The notes beneath the pieces were generated by a model. The model did not search any database, was not told where the DNA came from, and worked only from the letters and a program-made list of their open reading frames with translations. A program made the translations under genes and the position numbers. From assembly GCA_040221475.1 (NCBI GenBank), contig JAVKEJ010000008.1, forward strand, positions 8,065 through 72,064: a stretch of DNA of 64,000 bases. The letters run 5' to 3'. This document shows, piece after piece, positions 44,587-54,334 of the stretch. Position 1 is the first letter of the stretch, and every line of letters begins with the position of its first letter. The stretch is from WLXB01 sp040221475 (lineage in GTDB: Bacteria > Pseudomonadota > Alphaproteobacteria > Rhodospirillales > Rhodospirillaceae).

Positions 44587-45090
44587 ATGGTTTGGCAATT
44601 AACCCGGTTCATTCACAAAACAAGCATGCTGTTTGGTGGTATGTTGATGACTCTGTTTGCCAGTTTGCCAGCCCAGTCTGAAGATGCCTGGGGTGGGATC
44701 CGCTTATTTGAAGCGGATCTGTCTGCAGATCACCATACCATACTGACACAAAGTGAAGGGGCAGGGTTTGCGAAAGTCCGCTTCGACCTCAACACGATGG
44801 AAATCAGTTGGGAGGTGGAATACGAAAATCTCACATCACCTCCCACGGGTATAACGCTTCATGGACCGGCGCAGCCAGGCACCAATGCGGTCGCAATTAT
44901 TGATTTGGGTATCAATGGTTTGGAGAGTCCGATCACGGGGTCTCTCAAGGTATCTGATTCACATGTACAATACATGCTGCTTGGCTGGACGTATGTCCTT
45001 CTGAAGACAGAGAATTATGATCATGGTGAGTTGCGCGGGAAACTGGACACGGTGCCGCCACCTGGCTTCAAGAAAACCAAGTATGATTAA
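44587..45090 (+). CDS. CHRD-domain exported protein
   Basis: A 167-residue protein with a signal peptide (cleavage near residue 31) and one CHRD domain: GAGFAKVRFDLNTMEISWEVEYENL, ITLHGPAQPGTNAVAIIDLG, SPITGSLKVSD, GELRGKLD. The His in LHGPAQPG and the GELRG end are family features. CHRD proteins are secreted and of unknown function. It starts 65 nt after the dehydrogenase, and the next lipoprotein gene follows almost at once, so it heads the export operon. Confidence 0.87.
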   Translation: MVWQLTRFIHKTSMLFGGMLMTLFASLPAQSEDAWGGIRLFEADLSADHHTILTQSEGAGFAKVRFDLNTMEISWEVEYENLTSPPTGITLHGPAQPGTNAVAIIDLGINGLESPITGSLKVSDSHVQYMLLGWTYVLLKTENYDHGELRGKLDTVPPPGFKKTKYD

Positions 45091-45186
45091 AATATGAAGA
45101 CCGAGAATGACGGACTAGGGATGAAAGACATGATCTGCAGCATAGGAGTAACAGCAAAAGTGGATTCAAAACTGAAGTTCGGTTTG

Positions 45187-46335
45187 ATGTCGAAGAGTTC
45201 TGTTAAACTTTCTGCTGTTGCATTGGTTGCGGGCTGCTTCTCAGGCCAGGCCAACGAAGCGAATGCGGCGGAGGCAAACCGGCTCGGTTTTGTTGTCGAA
45301 TCTTGGTATACGGCCATATACGACACGGAATATATGGAGGAATGTCCAGAAGGCATCGTCATTGGAAATGACGAGATTTGGTTTAACGGCTTGTCTCCTG
45401 AAGAAAAAGACATCGAGACTGGGGGCGGAACGCTACAAGTCTTAGATTTGCCGCGACGGCCTAACCAATATCTGCGTGGCCCAAATGGAGAGGATGTTTG
45501 CTGGCATCCAGAATCGGTCATCGATCCACCAATGCGCACGGTCACGGGAAAGTATTCCTATGGTATGAATCTTGACGGGAATGAGGACGGCAGCGCAACA
45601 CCAAAAAGCTGTGCTCATGGCAACTTTCAAACACCGGATGGAAAAACGACAGGCGTTGATAACCAACTCTACCGTTTGATGGGTTGCGTGTATGGCTATC
45701 GGTCTGAAGGCTATCTCGAACACCACGCCAATCGTGAGCGTCAGGATGAGAGCAAAGGCATCATTCTCATCGATGTTAAAAATGTCGACGACCCACGCAA
45801 TGATGACGACGTTGAGGTTTCATTTTATTTGTCAGCAACGGATTTAAATTTTGATACTGCCGGACGCATTGTTCCCTATGGCAGTTATCAAACAATAAAG
45901 AACAGATACGGCGACACGGTATCAGGTAAGATAACCAATGGCGTGCTCACCACAGAATCTGGTGACGTGACTCTGCCGCTTCATGGCAATGATGGGTTCA
46001 CAGATATGGTGTTCCGCGACTTCCGCGTAGAAATGGATATTTCAGAGGAAGGTACGAGGGCGAAAGGTCTTTGGGCTGGCTACCATCCTGTCTCTAGTTT
46101 TTGGGATCATATACAGAAGGTGCAGCACAATGTTCCGGTTGGGCAGTATAGCTGCCCGGCTATGTACGTCGCTGCTCACGAACTCGCCGACGGTTATCCT
46201 GATCCTGAAACAGGAGCGTGCACGGCGTTGTCATCGGCCTTCACCTTCGATGCAGTCGCAGGATTTATTATTACGGATAATGATCAGAGCGATGCTGAAC
46301 GATTGGCCGAAAATATAACCAGTGTGCGCAAATGA
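45187..46335 (+). CDS. Cys-rich lipoprotein of unknown family
   Basis: A 382-residue protein from ATG 45187 (MSKSSVKLSAVALVAGC), which gives a lipobox LVAGC at the right distance; the frame is open back to 45094. SPase I cleavage after NANA is an alternative. Six further cysteines are well spread (ECPEG, VCWHPESV, SCAHGN, GCVYGY, SCPAMY, GACTAL), probably disulfides, and two have a His close by. I recognise no family. Beta-rich and acidic, with aromatic residues, it resembles a periplasmic or outer-membrane substrate-binding or scaffold protein. Its stop overlaps the next gene by 4 nt. Confidence 0.75.
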   Translation: MSKSSVKLSAVALVAGCFSGQANEANAAEANRLGFVVESWYTAIYDTEYMEECPEGIVIGNDEIWFNGLSPEEKDIETGGGTLQVLDLPRRPNQYLRGPNGEDVCWHPESVIDPPMRTVTGKYSYGMNLDGNEDGSATPKSCAHGNFQTPDGKTTGVDNQLYRLMGCVYGYRSEGYLEHHANRERQDESKGIILIDVKNVDDPRNDDDVEVSFYLSATDLNFDTAGRIVPYGSYQTIKNRYGDTVSGKITNGVLTTESGDVTLPLHGNDGFTDMVFRDFRVEMDISEEGTRAKGLWAGYHPVSSFWDHIQKVQHNVPVGQYSCPAMYVAAHELADGYPDPETGACTALSSAFTFDAVAGFIITDNDQSDAERLAENITSVRK

Positions 46336-48038
46336 ACGATAAGACTAACCAGAGTAAGAAATCTAGGTTTCACCGGTCTTCAAGTCTGAGAACTATGTTG
46401 ACGGCCACAGCCCTCCTATTCGGCATTTCTGCCTGTAGTGAGCCGGTTCCGGTCATTGAAGGTGCGGAACCAACATTGCGCCGTTTAACAGAACAGCAAT
46501 ACCGCAACGTCGTTTCAGACTTATTTGGTGACCACATTATCGTTTCGGGAAGTTTCGATCCAATTCTCCGCCAGGATGGCTTGGTCTCCATTGGTGCTGG
46601 TAACGCAACCATTTCGGCATCGAGTTTCGATAAATATGAAAAACTCGCTCACTCCATTGCAGAACAGGTCTTAAACGAACAGAATCGTGGATTGTTCATG
46701 CCATGTGAACCAGCCCGAATTGATGGACCAGATGAGGCTTGCGCAAAGGCATTTTTAGAGCCCGTTGGACGACTATTATTTCGCCGACCGCTTGATCAAT
46801 CAGAACTCTCACAAGCTATTGACTTGACCGAAACAGCCAGCAAACAACTCGGCAATTTCTACGAAGGTCTCGCCTTCGGCCTTACATCTTTAATGGTCAG
46901 CCCTAAATTTCTCTTCGTCATAGACGAGGTCGAAGATGTCTCGACTGAGAATGTGGAGTTAACCGTTTATGCGAAAGCGGCCCGGTTGAGTTTCTTTCTG
47001 TGGAATACCACACCGGATGCAGTCTTGCTGGATGCTGCGGAGTCTGGTGCGCTTTCCACCTCAAAAGGCTTAGAAGCTGAGCTAGATCGTATGATGCAGT
47101 CACCGCGCCTGAGTCGCGGTGTGCAAGCTTTTTTTGCTGACATGCTTCATCTTGATGAGTTTGATCATCTCGAAAAAGACAATCTCATCTACCCGGCATT
47201 TGATCCGCAAGCGACGGAGGATGCGCGGGAGCAATTGCTCCTTACGATCGAACATCACTTGCTAAATGACGATGCGGATTACCGAGATTTATTTGTCACG
47301 CGCAAGACGTTTATGAGTGGGCCCTTGGGCCGTGTTTATAGAACTCCAGTGTCAGAACCAGATCTATGGACACCCTACGAATTCGCAGACAGCGAAGGGC
47401 GCTCTGGCATTCAATCACTAGCGGGATTTATCGCGTTACACTCACACCCGGGTCGAAGTTCTCCAACCATCCGCGGGAAAGCTGTGCGGGAGTTGCTGTT
47501 GTGCCAGACTATTCCTGAACCGCCTGCGGACATAGATTTTAGCGTCTTTAATGAGCCCAGTTCGCAGCAATTGGTGGCCCGAGAACGTCTCGATGTACAT
47601 AATTCTGTAGCCTCTTGTGCGGGGTGTCATAGGCTCACGGACGGCATTGGCCTGTCTCTTGAGAATTATGATGGTGCGGGGCAATACAGAACGAAAGATA
47701 TGGGCTTCGAGATTGATGTCAGCGGAAATCTTGATGGCATTGATTACGCGGATCAGTTTGGATTGGCCGATGCCTTAAGTCAGAATCCTGCAATTCCGGT
47801 TTGTCTGGTTGAACAAACGCTTGCCTATGGTTTGGCGCGTAAACCAGGCCCTGAGGAGAAAGATTGGCTTAGTTTTCTCATGAATCAATTCGCCGAAAGT
47901 GGGTACCGGTTTAAACCCTTGCTACACTCGGTTGCCTCAAGTGAAAACTTCTTTGCGGTTACTGCGCCACAATTAGAAAGCAGCGCAGAAACACAAGTGG
48001 GAAATCTGAAGACGACAAACAAAGGCTCAGACTCATGA
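46332..48038 (+). CDS. DUF1592/DUF1588/DUF1585-type heme lipoprotein
   Basis: A lipobox (GISAC, near residue 35) follows the signal sequence. The rest shows the planctomycete-type pattern: DUF1592-like (RRPLDQSELSQAI, FFLWNTTPDAVLLDAA, FFADML), DUF1588-like with a c-type heme motif (SCAGCHRLTDGIGLSLENYDGAGQYRT) and DUF1585-like at the end (CLVEQTLAYGLARKPG). Length is 568 residues. Such proteins are known mainly from sequence; their role is unproven. Here the 4-nt overlaps on both sides and the adjacent DUF1552 gene form the usual pair. Confidence 0.82.
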   Translation: MNDKTNQSKKSRFHRSSSLRTMLTATALLFGISACSEPVPVIEGAEPTLRRLTEQQYRNVVSDLFGDHIIVSGSFDPILRQDGLVSIGAGNATISASSFDKYEKLAHSIAEQVLNEQNRGLFMPCEPARIDGPDEACAKAFLEPVGRLLFRRPLDQSELSQAIDLTETASKQLGNFYEGLAFGLTSLMVSPKFLFVIDEVEDVSTENVELTVYAKAARLSFFLWNTTPDAVLLDAAESGALSTSKGLEAELDRMMQSPRLSRGVQAFFADMLHLDEFDHLEKDNLIYPAFDPQATEDAREQLLLTIEHHLLNDDADYRDLFVTRKTFMSGPLGRVYRTPVSEPDLWTPYEFADSEGRSGIQSLAGFIALHSHPGRSSPTIRGKAVRELLLCQTIPEPPADIDFSVFNEPSSQQLVARERLDVHNSVASCAGCHRLTDGIGLSLENYDGAGQYRTKDMGFEIDVSGNLDGIDYADQFGLADALSQNPAIPVCLVEQTLAYGLARKPGPEEKDWLSFLMNQFAESGYRFKPLLHSVASSENFFAVTAPQLESSAETQVGNLKTTNKGSDS

Positions 48039-49387
48039 CTCTCCTGAAGACACATAAACCCAATAGACGTTCATTTTTGCGCGGCACCCTTGCTGGAGCG
48101 ACCGTCGGCGTCAGTGTGCCCTTGCTGAATTTGTTCTTGAATGATCAAGGCTCTGCTTTGGCCTCGGGTGCACCAATGCCACTAAGATTCGGAACCTGGT
48201 TTTGGGGGCTAGGGCATACACCAGGGCGTGGCATGCGTGCCCTTGATGGAAGCGACTATGAATTCATTGACGAATGCACGTCTCTTGAGCCGTACAAAAA
48301 AGAGTACATAAACTATTTTAGCGGGTTCAATACACCACTTGATGGCGCCGCCAGTGCGGTTCACTACACGGGATGGGTCGCCGGGAAGACGGGGAGTGTT
48401 CCGCAGGGCTTTGGGATGATTCCAGCGCCGACTCTAGATACCATCATTGCAGATAAGATCGGCAACCAGAGCCGGTTTAAGTCGCTTGAACTCACGAGTA
48501 CGGGTAATCCTGTTGATAGTTACTCTTATCGGGGCGTTGGCAATCATAATGCGGCTGAAGTATCGCCCTTGAATTTTTATCTCCGATTGTTCGGCACAGA
48601 ATTTCGCGATCCGGCTGATAAGGATTTCAAACCTGATCCCCGCGTGATGTTGCGGCAAAGCGTTTTGTCCGCTGTGGAGGAAGACCGCAAACGGCTCGTG
48701 CAAACGGTTGGCTATGACGACAAGGCACGATTGGATCAATACTTCACATCAGTCCGTGAGCTAGAGCAGCAGTTAGAAGTTTCACTGTCAGCTCCACCCG
48801 CCATGGAAGCTTGCCATAAACCAGAGCAGCCAGAGGAAAGCCCAGTTGGATACGAGGTTGAATCTGTCAATGCCACGCATGATTCGATGGCAAAGATTTT
48901 AGCACTGGCACTCGCCTGCGATCAGACGCGTGTGTTCAACATGATGTATTGCCAAGCGGCATCTGAGTTGCGGGTTAAGGGAACGACGTTTACCCACCAT
49001 ATTCTGTCCCATGAAGAGCCGCCCGATGATCACCTTGGGTATCAGGTGCAAACGGCGTGGTTCAATGAAAGGAGCTTCGAAGCGCTGTCGCGCATGCTGG
49101 ATACATTCTCTAATATTCGAGAAGGTGACGGAACGCTCCTGGATAACATGCTTATTTTTGCCCAAACTGACACCAGCGATGCCAAAACTCATTCCGTGAT
49201 TGGAATTCCAAGTCTTACGATCGGCAAAGCTGGTGGGCGCGTCAAGACAGGCATGCATGTTAAGGGCAGTGCCTCGCCGCAATCCCGTATTGGTTTGACG
49301 CTGATGCAGATCATGGATGTTCCAGTCGCAGAGTGGGGAACCCGTTCTTTGCGAACCTCTAACCCGATCGCTGAAATCTTGGCATGA
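48035..49387 (+). CDS. Tat-exported DUF1552 protein
   Basis: A twin-arginine signal (NRRSFLRGTLAGATVGVSVP) directs a 450-residue DUF1552 protein to the periplasm in folded form. Conserved features seen: PMPLRFGTWFWGLGHTPGRG at the start, NYFSGFNTPLDG, HYTGW, then MLIFAQTDTSDAKTHS near the end. Proteins of this family resemble alkaline phosphatase/sulfatase-fold DUF1501 proteins but their activity is not known. It always tends to stand beside DUF1592-type heme proteins, as here. Confidence 0.85.
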   Translation: MTLLKTHKPNRRSFLRGTLAGATVGVSVPLLNLFLNDQGSALASGAPMPLRFGTWFWGLGHTPGRGMRALDGSDYEFIDECTSLEPYKKEYINYFSGFNTPLDGAASAVHYTGWVAGKTGSVPQGFGMIPAPTLDTIIADKIGNQSRFKSLELTSTGNPVDSYSYRGVGNHNAAEVSPLNFYLRLFGTEFRDPADKDFKPDPRVMLRQSVLSAVEEDRKRLVQTVGYDDKARLDQYFTSVRELEQQLEVSLSAPPAMEACHKPEQPEESPVGYEVESVNATHDSMAKILALALACDQTRVFNMMYCQAASELRVKGTTFTHHILSHEEPPDDHLGYQVQTAWFNERSFEALSRMLDTFSNIREGDGTLLDNMLIFAQTDTSDAKTHSVIGIPSLTIGKAGGRVKTGMHVKGSASPQSRIGLTLMQIMDVPVAEWGTRSLRTSNPIAEILA

Positions 49388-50481
49388 TGAAGCTTCTAGC
49401 TATCTTCAGCGTTCTGGCGGTTTATGCGGCAACAGCCAGTGCGCAGTCCAGCGATGTTCCAGAGGGAATTCAGGTTCAAAGGACAGGCGCTGGCGTTTAT
49501 TTTATGACAGAAGCGCAACAGTCGCTGTACTGGAATGAACCAGAAATGGCTGCGGGCGAAGTGACTTGCCTTGAGGGCTGTTTAGAGACTTGGGTTCCAT
49601 TACAAGCCTCTGCAAACGAGCAAGGTGAGGGGCTGTGGAGCGTCATCAAGCGTCCAGATGACTCATTCCAGTGGGCTTATAAAGACAGACCACTCTACAC
49701 CTATGTGAAAGATACATTTCCTCAAGCACGGCTCGGAGACGGGCAGGCGCGAGGGCGTTGGCAAGTTTTATTCGAAATGCGTCACGTGCCAGCCGGAATG
49801 ACAATCGAAGCGACCGCACTCGGCTATGTCCTGGCCGACCACAAAGGGCGCACGCTCTATTCACGGACAGTGTCCGGGAATTCTGAAGTGCCACAGAAGC
49901 TGTCAAACCATTGGTCCGCATTTGAAGCCCCATGGCTCGCCATGGATCAAGGGGACTGGACGATCCGAACCATCGCTGAAGGTGCGCGCCAGTGGTCTTA
50001 TAAAGGGGATCCTTTATTTACCTACGACAAAGACAATGATCCCCAAGACATATATGGGCATGGACTGGATGGTCAGTGGTCAGCGGTCATCCTTGAACCT
50101 GCTCCTGGGTTGCCGCCGTGGATCACGGTGCAGCAAGTGGATCTTGGGTTAGCCTATGCCAATGAAGAAGGGCTCACCATTTATGCACCCGTTGATATCA
50201 ATGCCATCAAGGCGGCGCAGACATGCCCCGAAGAGTGTATGAAAGCAAATTGGCGAGCAATTTTAGCTAAGCCTGAAGATCAGTCGGTCGGAAACTGGGT
50301 CATCATTGAAAATGAAGCAGGCCAAATGCAGTGGTCTTATAAAGGGCAACTTCTTTATACCCATACAAGAGATCAAAAGCCCGGCGATATGAAAGGTAAC
50401 GGAATCGCTGTCGGCTATCGTATTGGCGATGGATGGCGCATCATTCCGGTCGACAGTGGGCTTCGTCGATCCCGGACTTAG
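49384..50481 (+). CDS. Exported protein with three secreted-repeat domains
   Basis: A signal peptide (residues 1-20) is followed by three copies of the secreted repeat of unknown function (COG4315-type): residues about 25-115, 125-235 and 240-355. Each has a LYW/LYS/IYA strand, a middle segment, a QWSYKG or QWAYKD strand, LLYT/LFTY and a closing G-W pair. Repeats 1 and 3 keep a CxxxC motif (CLEGC, CPEEC); repeat 2 lacks it. Length is 365 residues. The ATG overlaps the DUF1552 stop by 4 nt. Perhaps a periplasmic electron carrier or binding protein; not proven. Confidence 0.82.
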   Translation: MMKLLAIFSVLAVYAATASAQSSDVPEGIQVQRTGAGVYFMTEAQQSLYWNEPEMAAGEVTCLEGCLETWVPLQASANEQGEGLWSVIKRPDDSFQWAYKDRPLYTYVKDTFPQARLGDGQARGRWQVLFEMRHVPAGMTIEATALGYVLADHKGRTLYSRTVSGNSEVPQKLSNHWSAFEAPWLAMDQGDWTIRTIAEGARQWSYKGDPLFTYDKDNDPQDIYGHGLDGQWSAVILEPAPGLPPWITVQQVDLGLAYANEEGLTIYAPVDINAIKAAQTCPEECMKANWRAILAKPEDQSVGNWVIIENEAGQMQWSYKGQLLYTHTRDQKPGDMKGNGIAVGYRIGDGWRIIPVDSGLRRSRT

Positions 50482-50564
50482 CGAGATACCTAATGACGTC
50501 TCTGAGGTGCTACGCGCAAAGCCTCTCTGTCGATGAACCAAAACATTGAAAGTACCCATAAAGC

Positions 50565-51830
50565 ATGATGAACCATAGTGGCACGATGACTTCAGTACAG
50601 GAGTTTAAAACAGGGTGGCGGGTCTTGCTCGTCGCTGCAATGGGTGTGACTTGTGGTATTACAGCTGTGCCGATCTACACCATTGGGGCCTTTGTGGGGC
50701 CGCTGGAGGACGCCTATGGGTGGTCTCGGGGCGCCATTCAGAGCGCAACGGTATTTTGTTATCTCACACTCATTTTTGCCGGTCCTGTTGCTGGGTATTT
50801 GACAGACAACTATGGGCCAAGGCGGGTAGCGCTCTGGTCTGTTTTTGGTATGTCTGTCGCAGTCGCCAGTGCCGCTGGTTTGGCAGGCACGCTATGGGGA
50901 TTGTATCTTGCCTATGCGCTGATCGGCATCCTCGGTGCCGGGACTTCGCCTGTCGTATGGACCCGCGCTGTGAGCAGTTGGTTCGAAAAGAAACGCGGTC
51001 TCGCGTTCGGGCTAACTCTAATGGGAACAGGTCTTTTTGCCACTGTCGGACCGCTCTATGTAACCTGGGCTATCGCAGAATATGGATGGCGCGGTGGCTA
51101 TCTGGCACTTGCGTTGGTGCCGATCGTCGTCGTTTTGCCGTTGGTTTACTTTTGGTTTTTTATGCGCGAGAGCACCCAGAGCACTGTAGCTCTGCCCAAC
51201 AGTGATGTTAACCCGCAGTCGGGAATGGACCTAACTGCGGCTTTAAAAACGCCGCAGTTCTGGATCATCGCGTTCTCGTTTCTACTCTTTTCAACGAGTA
51301 TTTCGGGATTCATTTCTAGCTTCATTCCAATGTTGACCGATGATGGCTTGTCTCGGGCGGAGGCGGCCTCGATGGCTGGCTCTATTGGGCTTTCAGTTCT
51401 TCTCGGGCGTATTCTTACGGGCATTCTTCTGGATCATGTGCGAGCCTCTGTTTTGTCAACAGTTGTGATGGCGCTACCAGCCGTTGGCTGTCTGCTCTGG
51501 GGCCTAGATGTGCTCGGACCATCGGGTCCACTTATTGCTGCCATTCTTGTTGGATTTGCTGGTGGGGCAGAGTTTGATTTGGTCGCGTATATGACATCCC
51601 GGTACTTTGGATTGCGCCATTATGGTAAGCTGTACGGTATTCTCTTCTCACCAGTGATCGCTGGCGCGGCCATCGGTCCGCTGATGTTTGGCTTTGGCTT
51701 TGATGCGTCGGGGTCTTACGGGCCAGTTTTGCTTGCAGCGGCCGCACTTTTTGTTGTTGGCGGTATTTCTCAGTTATTTTTGGGTAAATATCCTAAAGAT
51801 TTTTCGGATGATAAAGTTGTAACGGCTTAG
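50565..51830 (+). CDS. MFS transporter, about 12 transmembrane segments
   Basis: A major facilitator superfamily permease of 421 residues with two six-helix halves. The first-half motif is GYLTDNYGPRRVAL and the second half begins after a short loop near residue 215. A DGLSRAEAASMAGSIGLSVLLGRILTGILLDH segment resembles the monocarboxylate-type MFS (oxalate/formate antiporter class). It is convergent with the LysR gene. A later ATG at 50586 is possible. Substrate unknown, perhaps an organic acid. Confidence 0.87.
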   Translation: MMNHSGTMTSVQEFKTGWRVLLVAAMGVTCGITAVPIYTIGAFVGPLEDAYGWSRGAIQSATVFCYLTLIFAGPVAGYLTDNYGPRRVALWSVFGMSVAVASAAGLAGTLWGLYLAYALIGILGAGTSPVVWTRAVSSWFEKKRGLAFGLTLMGTGLFATVGPLYVTWAIAEYGWRGGYLALALVPIVVVLPLVYFWFFMRESTQSTVALPNSDVNPQSGMDLTAALKTPQFWIIAFSFLLFSTSISGFISSFIPMLTDDGLSRAEAASMAGSIGLSVLLGRILTGILLDHVRASVLSTVVMALPAVGCLLWGLDVLGPSGPLIAAILVGFAGGAEFDLVAYMTSRYFGLRHYGKLYGILFSPVIAGAAIGPLMFGFGFDASGSYGPVLLAAAALFVVGGISQLFLGKYPKDFSDDKVVTA

Positions 51831-52013
51831 TCAAGCCAAAGCATATTGTCTGCCGCTAATGACAGCGGAAATCATTAACTCCTATGGGGGAATCCATGAT
51901 CCGGACTTTATGGCAAGCTCAACGTACTCTCGATGAATTGCTTCTGAGCTAAGATGCTGTCAACCTAAAAAGATGTTCGTTTGACGTGAGTAATCGTCAG
52001 CGGGAACTCATAG

Positions 52014-52913
52014 TTATTTTGCATGACAGACGCACCGGAGTTCATCAATAAACGCACGAAGTGCTCTTGATTTCGGCGCATCTTTTAAGGTGACAATTCC
52101 ATCTTCACGTTCCATCTGAATCAGGTCTGTCGGGATGGCGCGAACTTTGCCCAATTTTAATTCTTCGCGGGCAAAATCATTGGAAATCACAGCAATGTGG
52201 TCTGAGGTGCAAACCAGCGACATGATGATCTGCAGCGATAGTGTGGCGACGGGAAACTTTGGCGCAGAAAATCCTTTTTCTTGAAGCTTTCTCGCGAAGT
52301 GAGCGCCTATCATTTCACGGTCATGGACAGCCCAAGGATACAAATTGAGTTGACTGACAGGATCGACTGTTCCCTTAAATATAGGATGGTCAGAGCGCGC
52401 AAAAACCGAAAACTGCTCTTCATAAATTTTTTCAAAGCATATATCTGCATCGCCCTTTAGCGCTGGCCACATGCTGCAAAAGGCCATATCAATAACTCCG
52501 TGCTGAAGTGCTTCTACAAGTTCAACAGTGCGCCCTTGAGATACATCAATAAGCACATCGGGTTGTTTTTCTAGAAAAGCGTTTAAGGCTTCAGGAATGA
52601 GTCGGCGGGTAAAATACGGTGCGACGCCAATTGAAATTTTGGCGTTACGGCGTTCTTGTACGTTCTCTAGGTCGTTCTCAAAATCTGTACGCAATTTCAA
52701 GATGAGCTTAGCCCGCGGGATGAGAAGGGTGCCGCTCTCTGTGATTTCAACACCACGCGAACTACGAAGAAACAATGGTTCGCCAACGGAATCTTCAAGC
52801 TTCTTAATGCTTTGGCTCAAGGCGGGTTGTGTCATGTTGAGAATTTCAGCGGCAGCGTGGAAATTCTTCGTTTCTGTTAAAACAAGAAACCGCTTTAGTT
52901 GCTGCATTTCCAT
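52014..52913 (-). CDS. LysR-family transcriptional regulator
   Basis: An N-terminal helix-turn-helix (MQQLKRFLVLTETKNFHAAAEILNMTQPALSQSIKKLED, then GEPLFLRSSRGVEITESG) precedes a periplasmic-binding-fold effector domain. GGGAGG is 7 nt upstream of ATG 52913; an earlier TTG at 52928 is not needed. Length is 299 residues. It diverges from the kinase gene and converges with the MFS gene, so it may control either. Effector unknown. Confidence 0.9.
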   Translation of the reverse strand: MEMQQLKRFLVLTETKNFHAAAEILNMTQPALSQSIKKLEDSVGEPLFLRSSRGVEITESGTLLIPRAKLILKLRTDFENDLENVQERRNAKISIGVAPYFTRRLIPEALNAFLEKQPDVLIDVSQGRTVELVEALQHGVIDMAFCSMWPALKGDADICFEKIYEEQFSVFARSDHPIFKGTVDPVSQLNLYPWAVHDREMIGAHFARKLQEKGFSAPKFPVATLSLQIIMSLVCTSDHIAVISNDFAREELKLGKVRAIPTDLIQMEREDGIVTLKDAPKSRALRAFIDELRCVCHAK

Positions 52914-52928
52914 GAAACAACCTCCCAA

Positions 52929-53256
52929 TCACTTAAAATATCTGGCAGCGCGCAGAACACTTCTCATCTGATTCACGTTAGGCCACGTGACGTTGACGCG
53001 TTGATCATCAACATTAGGTATCCTATGCCAATTTATCAGTCCGAAGCTAGGTGCCACAGAGCTCCCTCTCAACAGGATTTCTGCGATTCTAATCGCGGCC
53101 CAAAGCTTATCCCGATTCCTGGCTGCTTGGTTTGCCAGAGTGACACTTCTCGATGCATCGCCACAGTTTGTGCTTCTTTGCTGCATGAACATAATTTTCA
53201 TTGGCCTTAAGCAGCATTCGCTTACACTTAAAGGCCGTGGTTGAGTAAGGTTTTGA
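52929..53256. other. Divergent intergenic region between lysR and kinase
   Basis: About 330 nt. As the region between a LysR gene and a divergent target it should hold the operator, but I could not pick out a reliable T-N11-A palindrome by eye. Confidence 0.4.
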
Positions 53257-54267
53257 ATGATGATTGACGGTCCATCGTCTACTCAAGAAAGCATCAAAAT
53301 ACGTGTGATTCATTCGGTGGTCGATAATGAGCACCTGATTGATATTCTCCGCAAGTATTACAATTTTAGTTCTGAAGCGTATTGTGAACTCATTCACCGC
53401 GGTATGAATGATGTTTACAAAGTGTGTGATCGCTCTTTTATCGGAGCATGTCGTGTTTGGCGCACTGGCTGGCGTATGCCAGATGATGTTGCTTACGAGC
53501 TGTCTTTCTTGATGCACCTAAAACGCAAGGAACTCCCTGTTTCTGTCCCTATTGTGCAGAAAAATGGCGATATGAGTCTCGTGGTTGAAGCACCCGAAGG
53601 CGCCCGCTCGGTTGCCCTGTTTGAATGGGCCAAAGGACGTAAATTTGGAGATGCCCCCAACCGGAGGCAGGCCCGTGAGGTAGGAACCCTGTTCGCCAAA
53701 ATGCATCTGGCTGGAAAAGACTTTACTCCCGCTTATAGACGAAGGGCGAACCCACCAACTGACTACGTCGAGAACCTGCCGTATTTACGGCGTCTCGTCT
53801 CCGATCGGCCAGGTGATGCCGAGTTATACGAGGCTGTCGCAGCAAAACTCTACGCCGCAGTCGTTGCACTTAAGGGCGCAGGTCTTCCCTTTGGGCCAGG
53901 GCATGGAGATTTTCATTTCAATAATTTTCATGTGGATGAAGCTGACGGTATTACGTTGCTGGACTTCGACAACAGCGGTGAAGACTATTATGTGCAAGAC
54001 ATTGCGTGTTATCTGTGGGGCAACCACTATGGCAATCTAGATCACGCGTATGCTGACCAATTTCTGGAAGGTTACAATGAGATTCGACAGTTGAACGAAA
54101 TCGAGAATGAGCTGCTACCGTTATTCTTACTGGCAAAAGAGTTTCGACTCATCTCTGGCTTTGCAAAACACGTCAATCAGATTGGACATTTTCCATTGCG
54201 GTTTCGAAATTTAGAGTGGTTTGCCCACTCCATAGCAGAGCGAGCTAAGTCACTCGGTTATATCTAA
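53257..54267 (+). CDS. APH-fold small-molecule kinase
   Basis: Protein-kinase-like fold of the aminoglycoside phosphotransferase/choline kinase/SrkA group, 336 residues. The Brenner-type motif GHGDFHFNNFHV supplies the catalytic Asp and the LLDFDNSGE motif the metal Asp. An N-lobe has RGMNDVYKV. It is not evidence for antibiotic resistance; metabolic members phosphorylate choline, homoserine or ethanolamine. It lies directly upstream of the hydrolase and solute-binding genes, so it may phosphorylate an imported compound. Confidence 0.85.
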   Translation: MMIDGPSSTQESIKIRVIHSVVDNEHLIDILRKYYNFSSEAYCELIHRGMNDVYKVCDRSFIGACRVWRTGWRMPDDVAYELSFLMHLKRKELPVSVPIVQKNGDMSLVVEAPEGARSVALFEWAKGRKFGDAPNRRQAREVGTLFAKMHLAGKDFTPAYRRRANPPTDYVENLPYLRRLVSDRPGDAELYEAVAAKLYAAVVALKGAGLPFGPGHGDFHFNNFHVDEADGITLLDFDNSGEDYYVQDIACYLWGNHYGNLDHAYADQFLEGYNEIRQLNEIENELLPLFLLAKEFRLISGFAKHVNQIGHFPLRFRNLEWFAHSIAERAKSLGYI

Positions 54268-54334
54268 CTTAAGTTATCATTCACTCTGGCTGTTTGGTGT
54301 TATCTTGAGCAGAGAAGCTAATCGGAGAAGAATT

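Noticed and set aside
53257..54267. Aminoglycoside resistance kinase
   Set aside because: The fold is shared by choline and homoserine kinases and the neighbours are catabolic.
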